From assembly GCA_964394585.1 (NCBI GenBank), contig CAYMYI010000036.1, positions 1 through 34,621 on the forward strand: a stretch of 34,621 nucleotides of DNA. Direction: 5' to 3'. The number at the start of each line of letters is the position of its first letter. Position 1 is the first letter of the stretch. Positions 30,901 to 34,621 of the stretch are shown in pieces. The stretch comes from CAYUJH01 sp964394585 (GTDB lineage: Bacteria > Bacteroidota > Bacteroidia > Cytophagales > Flammeovirgaceae). The notes below the pieces were generated by a model. It did no database searches. It had not been told where the DNA came from and was given only the letters and a program-made list of their open reading frames with translations. The position numbers and the translations under genes were made by a program.

Positions 30901-31367
30901 TTCGCCAGGGCGAAGTAATTGTAAACGGAAGTCCTGTAACTACCATTTTGATAGATTATACTCCAAGTCCGTTCTTTACAGGAATCGACCGATTCGACTA
31001 TCGAGTTTGTGACCTCACCGGATTATGCGATACTGCCTCAGTGTACATTGAAGTACAAGAGTTCTTGGTCGATAATCTAGAAATATACTCTGGATTTTCA
31101 CCTGATGGAGATGGAATCAACGATCAATGGGTTATTTTCGGATTACAATACTTTGAAAATAATAAAGTTAAGATAATGAACCGATGGGGAACTGTCATTT
31201 ACGAAGCAGAACAATACGATAACATTGAACGAGTATGGGATGGAAGATTCCAAAAAAACGCCGGTCTAGGTAATGATATCGTCCCCGAAGGTACCTATTT
31301 CTATGAAATTGACCTTGGAAACGGACAAAAGCCTAAGCGAGGCTTTGTAGAAGTAAAGAGAAGGTAA
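15993..31367 (+). CDS. Giant (5124-residue) modular T9SS type B surface protein, likely adhesin
   Basis: Order of parts: signal peptide (1-24, ending HAMGQ). Four modules opening with W-x-G...NWS...P...D-x-V-x-F (from about 25, 552, 1037 and 1508), each continuing in T-G-G-T-F-rich beta-helix-like stretches. Super-unit 1: cadherin-like 2053-2190, LamG 2195-2380, putative Ig 2427-2510, two choice-of-anchor-D domains 2512-2774. Super-unit 2: cadherin-like 2775-2914, LamG 2915-3135, putative Ig 3159-3248, five choice-of-anchor-D domains 3249-3886. Twelve cadherin/Ig-like repeats 3887-5024. T9SS type B sorting domain 5025-5124 (FSPDGDGINDQW, KIMNRWGTVIYE). No catalytic domain is visible. Such architecture suggests a long filament-like surface protein for adhesion or gliding, as SprB, exported by T9SS with help of the PorP/SprF protein encoded 24 bases downstream. 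The whole frame is intact. Confidence 0.93.
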   Translation: MKANFLSLVITFTFCFISIHAMGQKTWIGGNSLNSWADASNWSPTGVPGPTDDVVFNASSVNNCNIIGLTINVNSITIDATFTNSISQSSSAVTVASDFIQHGGNYGLNSIVFNNSFIVNGNFTLTGGTFSGGFTDVNTVTIANTMTISGGTFEQNVSPISTTDFIQNGGVFDGGNRDIAVNGNFELENTSTFTSTSSTLTIQDAFNVLNPDPTFNHNSGTVEFVGSGTSTVLSFIDLDFNNVVSAKTTSSGLLLFLPLTSQFINIEGDLSINNGRVSGGASMNGNTSAVSISSSFPDVWLSGGRLRFRGDGSPSTQSLVITGTNYGCIDAEIIINGDLVVNFNSDVIADNSNIRLENGAIHTTNLLTIGDGVFILTQPGNTEDYIQGRIRKIGQTPFTFPVGHSSLPASQRYQPISISDPGTNPTDAFTAEFIPSAPSNPNTFATQAGIGNQLVKVFGTGYWSLERTSGTATPDVRLSWNGNLTIPSGAGLTSNLVVAGWNGTAWENHGQTNFSGDETTGEITNASSAVAPITSISNYQLFAVGLSDTGVRYWVGKNSSAPYHWDDPDNWSVVSGGDGGFAAPTSVNQVIFDGIDAQADNPCTINTNVNITEWDITAGYSGTITQGGATTINVGNGGYAQAGGTFVGSGASFTTGGGTSGNFEVTGGIFTLSNGTFITNYAATVSGTSDLTLTSGNWFAKGNTTISNTGIYSTNNGIVIFDGNVEQDVTAPSFHNVEVNKTGSGLDDDINFTGTLVINGDLVLTDGVWDDGNIDLKGNLTVGANALTAASAASLTLSGAGDQTISSNRADWLAKSLNINKPAGDVILAGTHPLLLDNSNLTLAATNSANIRTSASNLLVIDDNVTVILEAGNTGFVDGPMQKIGDDPFLFPIGDASGATADHGYHPISIGNDGANINTFTASYTVGTPTDASNMAPGASPVVSIHQDSYWTLTRNAGSSNVPVTLGWSGSNFPLASLSDVAVAGYSASGWVNHGRTGVTGTTTAGTVTSNNTPVAIALATATPYQFALGYVDSGNRYWRTAAVDNNWDNPNNWSLTSAAGSSVGATVPNNTHDVFFTGGNVACNLSSNVNIKGLTINGYAGTITQGTNDITIGVTGFTQSTGTFSGGDNPITLNGDFTLNSGGTFTKTTGDPVRFNEDILLNGGNFSVLDIEVYKDFTVAGTFTGTNFIHTGTFTSVGSDASTVSINTTSLSFNHVIIQKNDGVNFNLAGTQQAIVNGGFAIADGIWNNGSLRVQGSVTLATNMDATGSTGSLTFQGGNPQTITATNGTAFNKNIVLNKSANDVTLSGNLILDQNGQTVTFISGDIVTSAGNLLSLEANTSVSGASNSSHVNGPMRKTGATSFSFPVGDGTTLQQITIAPSGSATYQAAFDDTDLFVDAATSLSAPLSGLYTNGNPSWQISKISGADAAITLPWMSAFCSPGTTIFGGLSDVVIARYNTGSSRWENVTPAATHTGNVTSSGTVTSSLTSIPSVVENYAVASIADLQHYHWLGTTNANWNELNNWSYSSGGCEGVASLPDNNDLIIFDGGGNNPLNLTQNIDVLGVDIESTFTSTINFSTFDVTVGTDDFTQAGGTVNGGSGTVTFADDFTIAGGTFNATSGTTNLTGDLNYNGGTFNHSNGTLELNGSADQTLNLTAGALTLYNFIINNSGTGTDNEIRINSNLLQANNDVQINDGHWVSGDIHLRNDFSIGASASDGQGSNATLTFNGNASQNINLTGGIDKLDASIVVDKAGGILDTSSSLTLDGTNQDFTINNGTFELENTHQFQLGGNLIVNGGTFRFDGATTTTSLTFIGNGNQTVQGAGTSVRAYNLNINKTGGTLTIERDVEVSNNMAFTGGDVTLDGGNLHIDGTLDMTDGNITLTSGNILLGLNGTLANESNSNRIQGSGGYVEATPNFTTSGAKTDIAGLGISITSTNILGATTIRRGHEAQIGENPENHPSIFRYFDIEPTNNTGLNASLSFEYFDGELNSQSETDFVLWSSDLPTVSNLWMKENSSLNTGTNTLEVSGVNEIKDRWTISNLTTNFLNKIPPEIDIDGDASYVLNETFSISSIFGATTKIVDDNVTIADADNPEIERITITLNAPAPVESLSISGTLPASITATPYNSGTGVLVLNGTPTASLSDFTDALKLIRYSGDATLTGSVREITFVAHDGTFDSQNNVKTEVTVSTGIGAGFANYLQFDGANDYVNIPTAPFAGLTSGTIEMWVRTSTDITSLQTILGAASATSSLRIFIQSGTFRYDIGGTIATSTAIATSTWYHLAIVHDGTNTEIYINGNAQGTATNPGFFSSVTGGINTLTLGAFNNGTPSQYFNGAIDEVRIWNTNRSGDIQAFQYSQVPESNPDLVAYWTFDREILAVTCPQVIDNKGVAHGELLPNPATSDAPQYASAILIPNSATAITDQRNVPVGTPYSFTFNTNAFSASEPTVTYRAFLINGGTETELPTGWLSFNATTRTLSGTPTIVGEYRVRIQAEQAGTEASDVFSIVVGAPNIEVRQTAPSAITFSSSDDLDFGNVQTADPANATHTLQIRNAGNLPLNFTGGCPNTIAESITITGTNASDFSFSPSPLIGSSTLAPSANYGFDIIFNPSGPGLRNATLTIVTDDPDTGTFTLNLRGNGIEPEINLRGSDGVATPQNITNFTTPTTAEYTDLGDVLVSGSRTFTFTIENVATGVTAGDLEITLPSFSAGNGENEFSIDATSTSTPINNGSSTTFTITFTPINNGAETATVSIPNNDADEGSITFVVGARGVTAPIIDLDVSAGGNDFTANSFEGNTVNIVDVSDLSITDPDNTTLTGIQIQLNSPQVGESISANPSLPAGITGSYNSTTGEFNLSGTASISDYITALERLEYNGFPGLLPAFSTRTITFQANDGTFDGNIATTTINITEIISAGFGQGLSFDGDDYVNFSEHASGFASHGQGTIEAWIKVPTSATNTHVIFAASDSTRAGDELRLMVEDNKLTYRLRNNNESNDDVTKYHSDVIINDDNWHHVAITHTSGGDTRMYVDGALQTTEESRDQGFFGNITVGINHIALGRNVDTSNPEGEWFFNGIIDEVRIWSVVKTAAQISEGSRTQLLGNEPNLLAYWNFDEEGTCYQVLDFAGTRHGFIGTTGATLPQFVNTNGPTNGISEGIAIPHKPSLATIGAPFSYTPNLSNAFEGSLGASYTVAYLGAPSAWLTFNPTTGELSSAAGPSPTDAGILKVAITGTVSGFTATDVFTLEVGEPAIELTATATPTELINDNTPGPSNSPSITNSTSFGNVGIGVTQSFTYTIRNTGSRTLILSGTGCSPSTPPAESFKLSGPQATDFTINLAGTVPSLAPNSTTTFEVSFTPTANGTREATLTFESNIGTFEFSLAGIGTNPGINVEASNGAAIANASSTPSTTNLTDFGNVVTGSIEYAYRIVNTGSVPLNLTGTPNLVLITGTHATDFSVTQQPTSPIIGGGDSEFRIQFTPGGLGERFATVTIPNDDPGENPYVFNIKGQGAFIDIDVAGNSLPIVSGATTTSTENYTNFGVVGVLSGTQDRAFNIQNSGSGSLVISSINITPNVGTNAGEFTTPSLATTIPPGGNTSFIVTFNPDAVGTRSAIVTITSNDPDEGSFNFTIEGTGANPEIMVRGDGNDIVNGSTTPTATNLTNFGSALITGGSVIRSFQIVNTGNAKFSLTNTPPNFVTISGPDAGEFSVIAQPNDDEILGGGSENFLIQFSPTSAGVKNATIEIANDVNTNYTFAIQGNGSDVAQPDISVEKSGTAIPEGSPAPISSSPLFFGFADVAGGSITKTYTIKNTGTADLNLTGAPIIEIGGTHASDFSVGAPPTTPIPSGGSSTFTIVFDPSASDIRQASIRIASNDSNVPLYIFGIAGFGGVDPTPADDIVSVLEETPTDIDILANDTDPNGETLIITNVSIITPPSSGVAAVDVSGGVIRYTPQIDFNGSDAITYQVCNSLGLCATATINITVSPDSDAPVAVNDSYEIPAGETALLNVQQNDVDPDNTGLNTIIITLPENGSAVVQSGKAILYTPSSGFTGEDRLTYEVCNGASLCDQASVIINVFDGLIARNDEVSIQEDEIKEIFVLGNDEDPAGNPLRVSINRLPSHGDIRITSAQTIVYIPEAEFFGETTFSYQICNPDNKCDTATVFIQISEINDSPVVASERVELPEDSSISVEPLQNDADPEGETLTLRILQQPAHGSVIRSNNLFTYTPDADFFGVDTLYYEVCDPQQACSQTFIVFNVTPVNDPPIAVDDVVEIDELFEVIDVLANDIETDGEPLTITILEHPSSGIASVNGNIILYLPRGNTSEGTYTLRYQICDTTNLCSEAVVTLNVTPFNEPPATQNLEVITTEETPIEINLLAVSIDPEGAGLSLSLTLGATNGITLLAGGVLTYTPLEGFTGVETLFYTACDPANACSTSSIKINVNPSDGSPVAINDIVENAFAGNPINIDVLANDFDPTDDPLQVSLVSNPLHGEIQSINGGIITYLPQAGYIGNDSLRYQICDPTNLCDTALVRIKVNPITAAPIAQNDEVIINEDEEVVIDVQANDSDPDMDILVTSLVRSPSHGRFTILNNDSILYQPNENFAGFDVFTYQVCDPSNQCATATVQVQVNPVNDAPFANDDFEFTTQGTQFSFNPRINDSDPENDPLTLSIIADPSEGFAFITSDGRISYDPDDTFIGVDEIQYRICDTGGLCASATVFITVSPLTGPPIAQNDRVSTDEDTPSLAFFPLNNDRDPDGENMTASIIEQPQNGIIEAAGVNRFIYIPNENHFGNDQASYQVCDIQGDCDTASIFFTIKPVNDAPIAVDDIFNADDRTDIFLPLDNDIDPDQEKSLLRFTVLENENGRLGNLGNVKVSGQIIAYNPFTGAEGVDLLTYVICDSENLCDTAQIRINVSIPLNPPIASSDSLTADVDEALEIVGRNLLLNDFDEDDNLDSLSIEIALPPTSGGTAFIRQGEVIVNGSPVTTILIDYTPSPFFTGIDRFDYRVCDLTGLCDTASVYIEVQEFLVDNLEIYSGFSPDGDGINDQWVIFGLQYFENNKVKIMNRWGTVIYEAEQYDNIERVWDGRFQKNAGLGNDIVPEGTYFYEIDLGNGQKPKRGFVEVKRR
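16065..22148 (+). repeat. Four N-terminal W...NWS modules of the giant protein
   Basis: Four protein-level repeats of about 470-545 residues each. Openings: TWIGGNSLNSWADASNWSP, YWVGKNSSAPYHWDDPDNWS, YWRTAAVDNNWDNPNNWS and HWLGTTNANWNELNNWS. Each continues with short Gly-Thr-Phe-rich strands (for example GGTFSGG, GGTFNATSG) suggesting a right-handed beta-helix. Modules 1-3 close with a segment of type IGQTPFTFPVG, then a W-containing beta domain; module 4 instead ends with RGHEAQIGENPENHPSIFRY and a different beta domain. They look like old duplications, since identity is low outside the openings. Confidence 0.75.
22149..27650 (+). repeat. Two related super-units (cadherin-like, LamG, Ig, choice-of-anchor-D)
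   Basis: Unit 1 (22149-24314) and unit 2 (24315-27650) have the same domain order. Both open with a D-x-D / ITDPDN-type cadherin-like domain ending FVAHDGTFD or FQANDGTFD, then LamG (FDGANDYVN / FDGDDYVNF, later IDEVRIWN / IDEVRIWS and LVAYWTFD / LLAYWNFD), then a putative-Ig domain (WLSFNATTRTLSG / WLTFNPTTGELSS). Choice-of-anchor-D domains follow, with FGNV, NTG and F-x-P-x-x-x-G-x-R-x-A-x-(L/V)-x-I marks: two in unit 1, five in unit 2. LamG domains usually bind glycans or proteins. Confidence 0.8.
25737..27650 (+). repeat. Five tandem choice-of-anchor-D (HYDIN/ASPM-like) domains
   Basis: Residues 3249-3383, 3384-3509, 3510-3633, 3634-3761 and 3762-3886. Each contains a NFG(N/V/S)-type strand, a NTG or NSG turn, an (A/S)-x-(D/E)-F-(T/S) segment and a closing G-x-R-x-A-x-(I/V)-x-I plus an I-x-G-x-G end. 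These Ig-like beta-sandwiches probably act as a rigid spacer. The spacing of 124-135 residues is very regular. Confidence 0.8.
27651..31064 (+). repeat. Twelve tandem ~93-residue cadherin/Ig-like repeats with a Cys-x5-Cys pair
   Basis: Repeats begin at residues 3887, 3983, 4077, 4167, 4259, 4351, 4443, 4537, 4630, 4723, 4817 and 4914; the last is longer (to 5024). The usual plan is (N)D-x-P-(I/V)-A-x-(N/D)-D, an acidic E-(D/E)-E stretch, a N-D-x-D-P-x-(G/D)-(E/D) calcium-binding-like loop, P-x-(H/S)-G, Y-x-P-x-x-x-F-x-G-x-D, then (V/I)-C-(D/N)-x4-C near the end. The Cys-x5-Cys pair is present in all twelve. This resembles tandem-95/cadherin-like Ig domains, known as calcium-stabilised rods in large adhesins. 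Confidence 0.85.
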
Positions 31368-31391
31368 ACGCAGCTTTTGCGCTTGTATACT

Positions 31392-32294
31392 ATGAGAAAA
31401 AAAGTAGGGGTATTGTGTTTTTTGCTGCTCAGTGTTCAAATAGCAATCGCACAGCAAGAAGCACAATTCACACAATATATGTTTAATGGGCTCGTAATTA
31501 ACCCGGCATATGCAGGAAGCCAAGAGGTAATGAACATAACGGCTGCATGGAGGCGCCAGTGGGTAAGCATCGAAGGTGCGCCCGAAACTCAATCACTTTC
31601 TATACATGCGCCCACCGGCAACGACCGTGTCGCTTGGGGTGCACTAGCCGTAAACGACCAAATCGGGATTCACCGAAATATTCGTCTATTTGGTATGTAT
31701 GCCTATCGAATTCCCTTTCAGAACGGGAAACTCTCTATGGGACTTCAGGCAGGATATATGTTTCAACGGTCAGACTATACCAATGCTACCACACAATTTC
31801 CTGATCCTGCATTTCAAGAAAATTACAGCGAAGGATTCCCAGAGTTTGGTGCAGGATTATATTACTACACCGACCGATGGCATGTGGGAATTTCTGCTCC
31901 AAAAGTAACAGGTAATTTATTTTCTAATGATCCACGTCGCATCGATAACGAACGCCATATCTATTTACAAGGAGGGTATGTATTTGGTATAAATACCATT
32001 CTACAACTTCATCCGAGTATTTTAGTGAAAAGTGTTAGTGGAAGTGCCATCTCGTACGACCTCAACTTAAATGCAGTACTCAACAATGTAATTTGGGCGG
32101 GCATTTCACTGCGCTCCTTCAATTCATTCAATGCACTATTGCAGTTACAAATTACTCCGCAAATCCGAGCAGGCTACTCTTATGATACTCAGTTTAGCGG
32201 GTTTACACAAGCAAGAGCTGCTTCACACGAAATCATGTTGAATTACTTCTTCAATTTTAGAAAAGAAAAAGTGATTTCACCCCGTATTTTCTAA
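31392..32294 (+). CDS. PorP/SprF family outer-membrane protein, likely partner of the giant adhesin
   Basis: A TTG at 31377 is in frame, but the ATG at 31392 directly precedes a clean signal peptide (MRKKVGVLCFLLLSVQIAIA, about residues 1-20), giving 300 residues. The mature protein opens with the family hallmark QEAQFTQYMFNGLVINPAYAG, the first 20 residues of which match PorP/SprF proteins, then RRQWVSIEGAPETQSLS. The rest is a beta-barrel with Y-x-x-x-x strands and ends ASHEIMLNYFF. In Flavobacterium johnsoniae SprF is encoded directly after SprB and is needed for its export. Here the gene starts 24 bases after the stop of the 5124-residue type B protein, so the same partnership is a reasonable inference. 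Confidence 0.9.
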   Translation: MRKKVGVLCFLLLSVQIAIAQQEAQFTQYMFNGLVINPAYAGSQEVMNITAAWRRQWVSIEGAPETQSLSIHAPTGNDRVAWGALAVNDQIGIHRNIRLFGMYAYRIPFQNGKLSMGLQAGYMFQRSDYTNATTQFPDPAFQENYSEGFPEFGAGLYYYTDRWHVGISAPKVTGNLFSNDPRRIDNERHIYLQGGYVFGINTILQLHPSILVKSVSGSAISYDLNLNAVLNNVIWAGISLRSFNSFNALLQLQITPQIRAGYSYDTQFSGFTQARAASHEIMLNYFFNFRKEKVISPRIF

Positions 32295-32360
32295 AAACAC
32301 TTTCTACAACCCAATGCTATGTACGTTATTTGTGCTTATGCCCATTTAAAGTTACTTGCT

Positions 32361-34621
32361 ATGAAACGGATTCGATTTTTCTATTTATTGGCATCTTTTC
32401 TTTTGCTATACGCAAACGATGTATGTGGGCAATCTACCGTATTCAATAGTAGCTTTCAGAGTTTTCAGAAACGTGCTGATAGTTTCTACAAAAAACACTA
32501 CTACAAGCAAGCACTCGAACTATACCTTCTCGCCTTGCAAAAAAATCCTGATAGTAACGAGCTAAAAGCTAAAATAGCTGATAGCCATTTACACTTGCAA
32601 CAACCCAACGAAGCTGTCGTTTGGTACGAGAAAATCCCTAAAACCGATAGCCTATTTAATGAAGAACGTACTTTAGAGTTTGCCCGAGCTCTCCATCAAA
32701 TTGGTGATAAACAACGAGCGGCAGACTGGTACGCAAAATACCAAGCCATGAACCCTAATGAACAACGGGTTCAAAAAATTCTTCGGTATTTAGAGCAACC
32801 CAAAAGCCTATTACAAGATACCACGAAATATGATGTAGAAGAAACAACGATTAGCACAGATGCACCTGAACTGTCCCCTACTTATTATGGTAATGAAGGC
32901 ATTGTGTTCATTGGTACTTTTAAAAAAAGTTCTGCAATCAAATATGCCTCTTTATTTAGCAACGACACATACTTTGATATGTACCTGAGCTTGTTTGAAA
33001 CAGATCCTGAAGATCCTAGCAAAAAAATATTGACTCAACCTACTTATTTTGATAAAAAACTCAACTCAAAGTTACACGAAGGGCCACTTTCCTTTGCCCG
33101 GCAGGAAACCAAAATTGTATTTACACGCAATTTGAATACCGCATGGCCACGCGAAAAAAGTAGTGATGGCGAAATCCGATTAGGACTATTTGAGGCCTCT
33201 CGCGAAACCCGAACTGATAAATGGAAAAACATTACAGAGTTTCCATTTAACAGTACAGAGTACTCGGTTTGCCACCCTACACTAAACCGCGATGGTACCA
33301 TATTATACTTTGCCTCGAATATGCCGGGTGGCATGGGAGGATTTGATTTGTACCGTTCGACTTTTGTAAATGGCTATTGGACTACCCCTGAAAACCTGGG
33401 AGGGAAAATTAATACTGAAGGAAACGAATTACATCCTTTTCTACATAAAGATCAGATGTTATTCTTTGCCTCTGACGGACATGGGGGGTACGGGGGACTC
33501 GATATCTTCAAAATTGAATTGAACGAAGGAAACCCTTTGCAGCTTTACCATATGATAGAACCTATTAATAGCTCAGCAGATGACTTCGCCCTCATTCTAG
33601 ACCCAATTGGTACAGCAGGATATATTACTTCAAACCGAAGAGGCGGTCTTAATGATGACCTGTATAAAATATTCGAAACGGAAGCCTATAAAACCAAAGA
33701 AATTACCTATGCCGTGAATGGTACTATCGTGGCACGTCCGAAAGGGTTTAATTTATCACAACCGCCTCAGCCCATTGATAGTGTTAAAGTGGTTCTTGTT
33801 GAAAACCTCACAAAAGATACAATCGCGATAGCCTACTCCAGTATAGAGGGGAAGTTTTCATTCACTAAAAAAGCAGGAGATATTAAATACGCTGGCAAAT
33901 ACACTATATTCTTCGAGAAACCGCAATATGGTTCTAGCCCTATATTTTTGGAAATTCCCGAAGGAGAAAGTTATGAAGAAAACATGACCATTAATGTCAG
34001 TCCGTTAGAAGTAGCTGAAATAAATGAAAGCACTGATAATACGATTAAGCCTACAAGCCCTACAGATGCCATTACCGACACCAACATCACGGAAGATGCC
34101 TTCCCTGATTTTGATGAAAGCGCTTTCCCAGATTTTGAAGAAACCTCTAATACTGGTAATACCGAACCTCCTATCAATGATGGAACGAATGAAAACACTG
34201 AAAATCCGAACTCCAATACTGAAGATGGCGATGCACAAGAAACATCCAAACGTCAGAAATTCAATATAGCAGGACTGGTAATCGATGGCAACACAAGGAA
34301 CCGACTTGATAACGCTCGGATTTATGCAACTTCTTCAGAAGGAGATGATTTCCAAATTGTGCCAGTTGATAATAAAGGAAACTTCGATATAGCGCTTCAA
34401 ATCGATAAAACCTACACACTAAAAGCTGTATTGGAAGGCTATACCACCGACTGTTTTATGATTAAACCTAACAAACCAGACGCAAAATTAAAGCTGGGTG
34501 AACCTTTTAAAATCTTTAGAATTACCCCAAAAGACACTACCATTACCTTAGAACAGTTGGCATATCGCGAAAATAGCTGGCGTCTCGATAGTTCCGTGTA
34601 TCCACAGTTTGATAATACCCT
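32361..34621 (+). CDS. PorE-like OmpA-family protein with TPR, beta-propeller and CarboxypepD_reg-like domains (partial)
   Basis: The frame is open from ATG 32361 to the right edge (753 codons), so the C-terminus is missing. After a signal peptide (about 1-24, ending DVCGQ) come TPR-like helices (about 30-150, with KQALELYLLALQKNPDS), then PD40/WD40-like propeller strands (about 170-440: LNRDGTILYFASNMPGGMGG, MLFFASDGHGGYGGLDIF, YITSNRRGGLNDDLY). An acidic Asn/Thr/Glu-rich linker follows (about 560-632, with AFPDFDESAFPDFEE), and a carboxypeptidase-regulatory-like beta-sandwich (about 634-700). This order matches PorE, a T9SS component that ends in an OmpA-type peptidoglycan-binding domain; here that domain would lie beyond the window. 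It may anchor the adhesin export machinery to peptidoglycan. It starts 66 bases after the PorP/SprF gene. Confidence 0.85.
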   Translation, partial: MKRIRFFYLLASFLLLYANDVCGQSTVFNSSFQSFQKRADSFYKKHYYKQALELYLLALQKNPDSNELKAKIADSHLHLQQPNEAVVWYEKIPKTDSLFNEERTLEFARALHQIGDKQRAADWYAKYQAMNPNEQRVQKILRYLEQPKSLLQDTTKYDVEETTISTDAPELSPTYYGNEGIVFIGTFKKSSAIKYASLFSNDTYFDMYLSLFETDPEDPSKKILTQPTYFDKKLNSKLHEGPLSFARQETKIVFTRNLNTAWPREKSSDGEIRLGLFEASRETRTDKWKNITEFPFNSTEYSVCHPTLNRDGTILYFASNMPGGMGGFDLYRSTFVNGYWTTPENLGGKINTEGNELHPFLHKDQMLFFASDGHGGYGGLDIFKIELNEGNPLQLYHMIEPINSSADDFALILDPIGTAGYITSNRRGGLNDDLYKIFETEAYKTKEITYAVNGTIVARPKGFNLSQPPQPIDSVKVVLVENLTKDTIAIAYSSIEGKFSFTKKAGDIKYAGKYTIFFEKPQYGSSPIFLEIPEGESYEENMTINVSPLEVAEINESTDNTIKPTSPTDAITDTNITEDAFPDFDESAFPDFEETSNTGNTEPPINDGTNENTENPNSNTEDGDAQETSKRQKFNIAGLVIDGNTRNRLDNARIYATSSEGDDFQIVPVDNKGNFDIALQIDKTYTLKAVLEGYTTDCFMIKPNKPDAKLKLGEPFKIFRITPKDTTITLEQLAYRENSWRLDSSVYPQFDNT

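Noticed and set aside
27651..31064. Regularly spaced repeats that could suggest a CRISPR array or DNA satellite
   Set aside because: The period (~280 bases) and the variation are at protein level, in one frame of an intact gene; there are no short identical repeats with unique spacers and no cas genes.
15993..31367. Giant gene as a sign of recent horizontal transfer or assembly error
   Set aside because: The frame is intact across 15.4 kb, ends in a domain fitting the T9SS genes around it, and no mobile-element gene or flanking repeat is seen; no composition statistic was computed.

Overview
The window comes from a member of the Bacteroidota, most likely a gliding or adhesive marine/freshwater type (Cytophagales or a relative; the genus cannot be told from sequence alone). 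The evidence is consistent: two proteins end in type B C-terminal sorting domains of the type IX secretion system (T9SS), one ends in a type A domain, there are two PorP/SprF-family outer-membrane proteins, a PorE-like OmpA-family protein starts at the right edge, there is a TamL-type Omp85 lipoprotein, and TAnnTTTG promoter elements typical of this phylum can be found. No tRNA, rRNA, CRISPR array, insertion sequence or phage gene was seen.

Left part (1-4.9 kb, + strand): the tail of a T9SS type B cargo protein, a Rossmann-fold protein with a degenerate nucleotide motif, a membrane-anchored family 2 glycosyltransferase, a small conserved-looking acidic protein, a peptide-type ABC permease and a SpoIIE/RsbU-type phosphatase. 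Middle part (4.9-13.4 kb, mostly - strand): a PorP/SprF protein, TamL, a rhomboid protease fused to MORN-like and TonB-C-like regions, a Lys-rich membrane protein and a T9SS-exported subtilisin. A + strand SpoU/TrmH RNA methyltransferase lies among them, divergent from tamL. Then (13.6-15.6 kb, +) an SDR protein lacking its catalytic Tyr and a CPD-type photolyase form a tight pair.

Right part (15.9-34.6 kb, +): after a 368-base intergenic region comes the dominating feature, a 15.4-kb gene for a 5124-residue secreted protein. Its layout is: signal peptide; four W...NWS modules with beta-helix-like stretches; two related super-units, each of cadherin-like, LamG, putative-Ig and choice-of-anchor-D domains (two anchor-D domains in the first, five in the second); twelve tandem ~93-residue cadherin/Ig-like repeats, each with a Cys-x5-Cys pair; and a type B sorting domain. 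Directly downstream, 24 bases away, is a PorP/SprF gene, then a gene with TPR, beta-propeller and carboxypeptidase-regulatory-like domains that runs off the window (PorE-like). This order recalls the sprB-sprF arrangement of Flavobacterium gliding motility: a giant adhesin, its partner outer-membrane protein and a periplasmic anchor. I infer that the three genes form one adhesin export and display operon.
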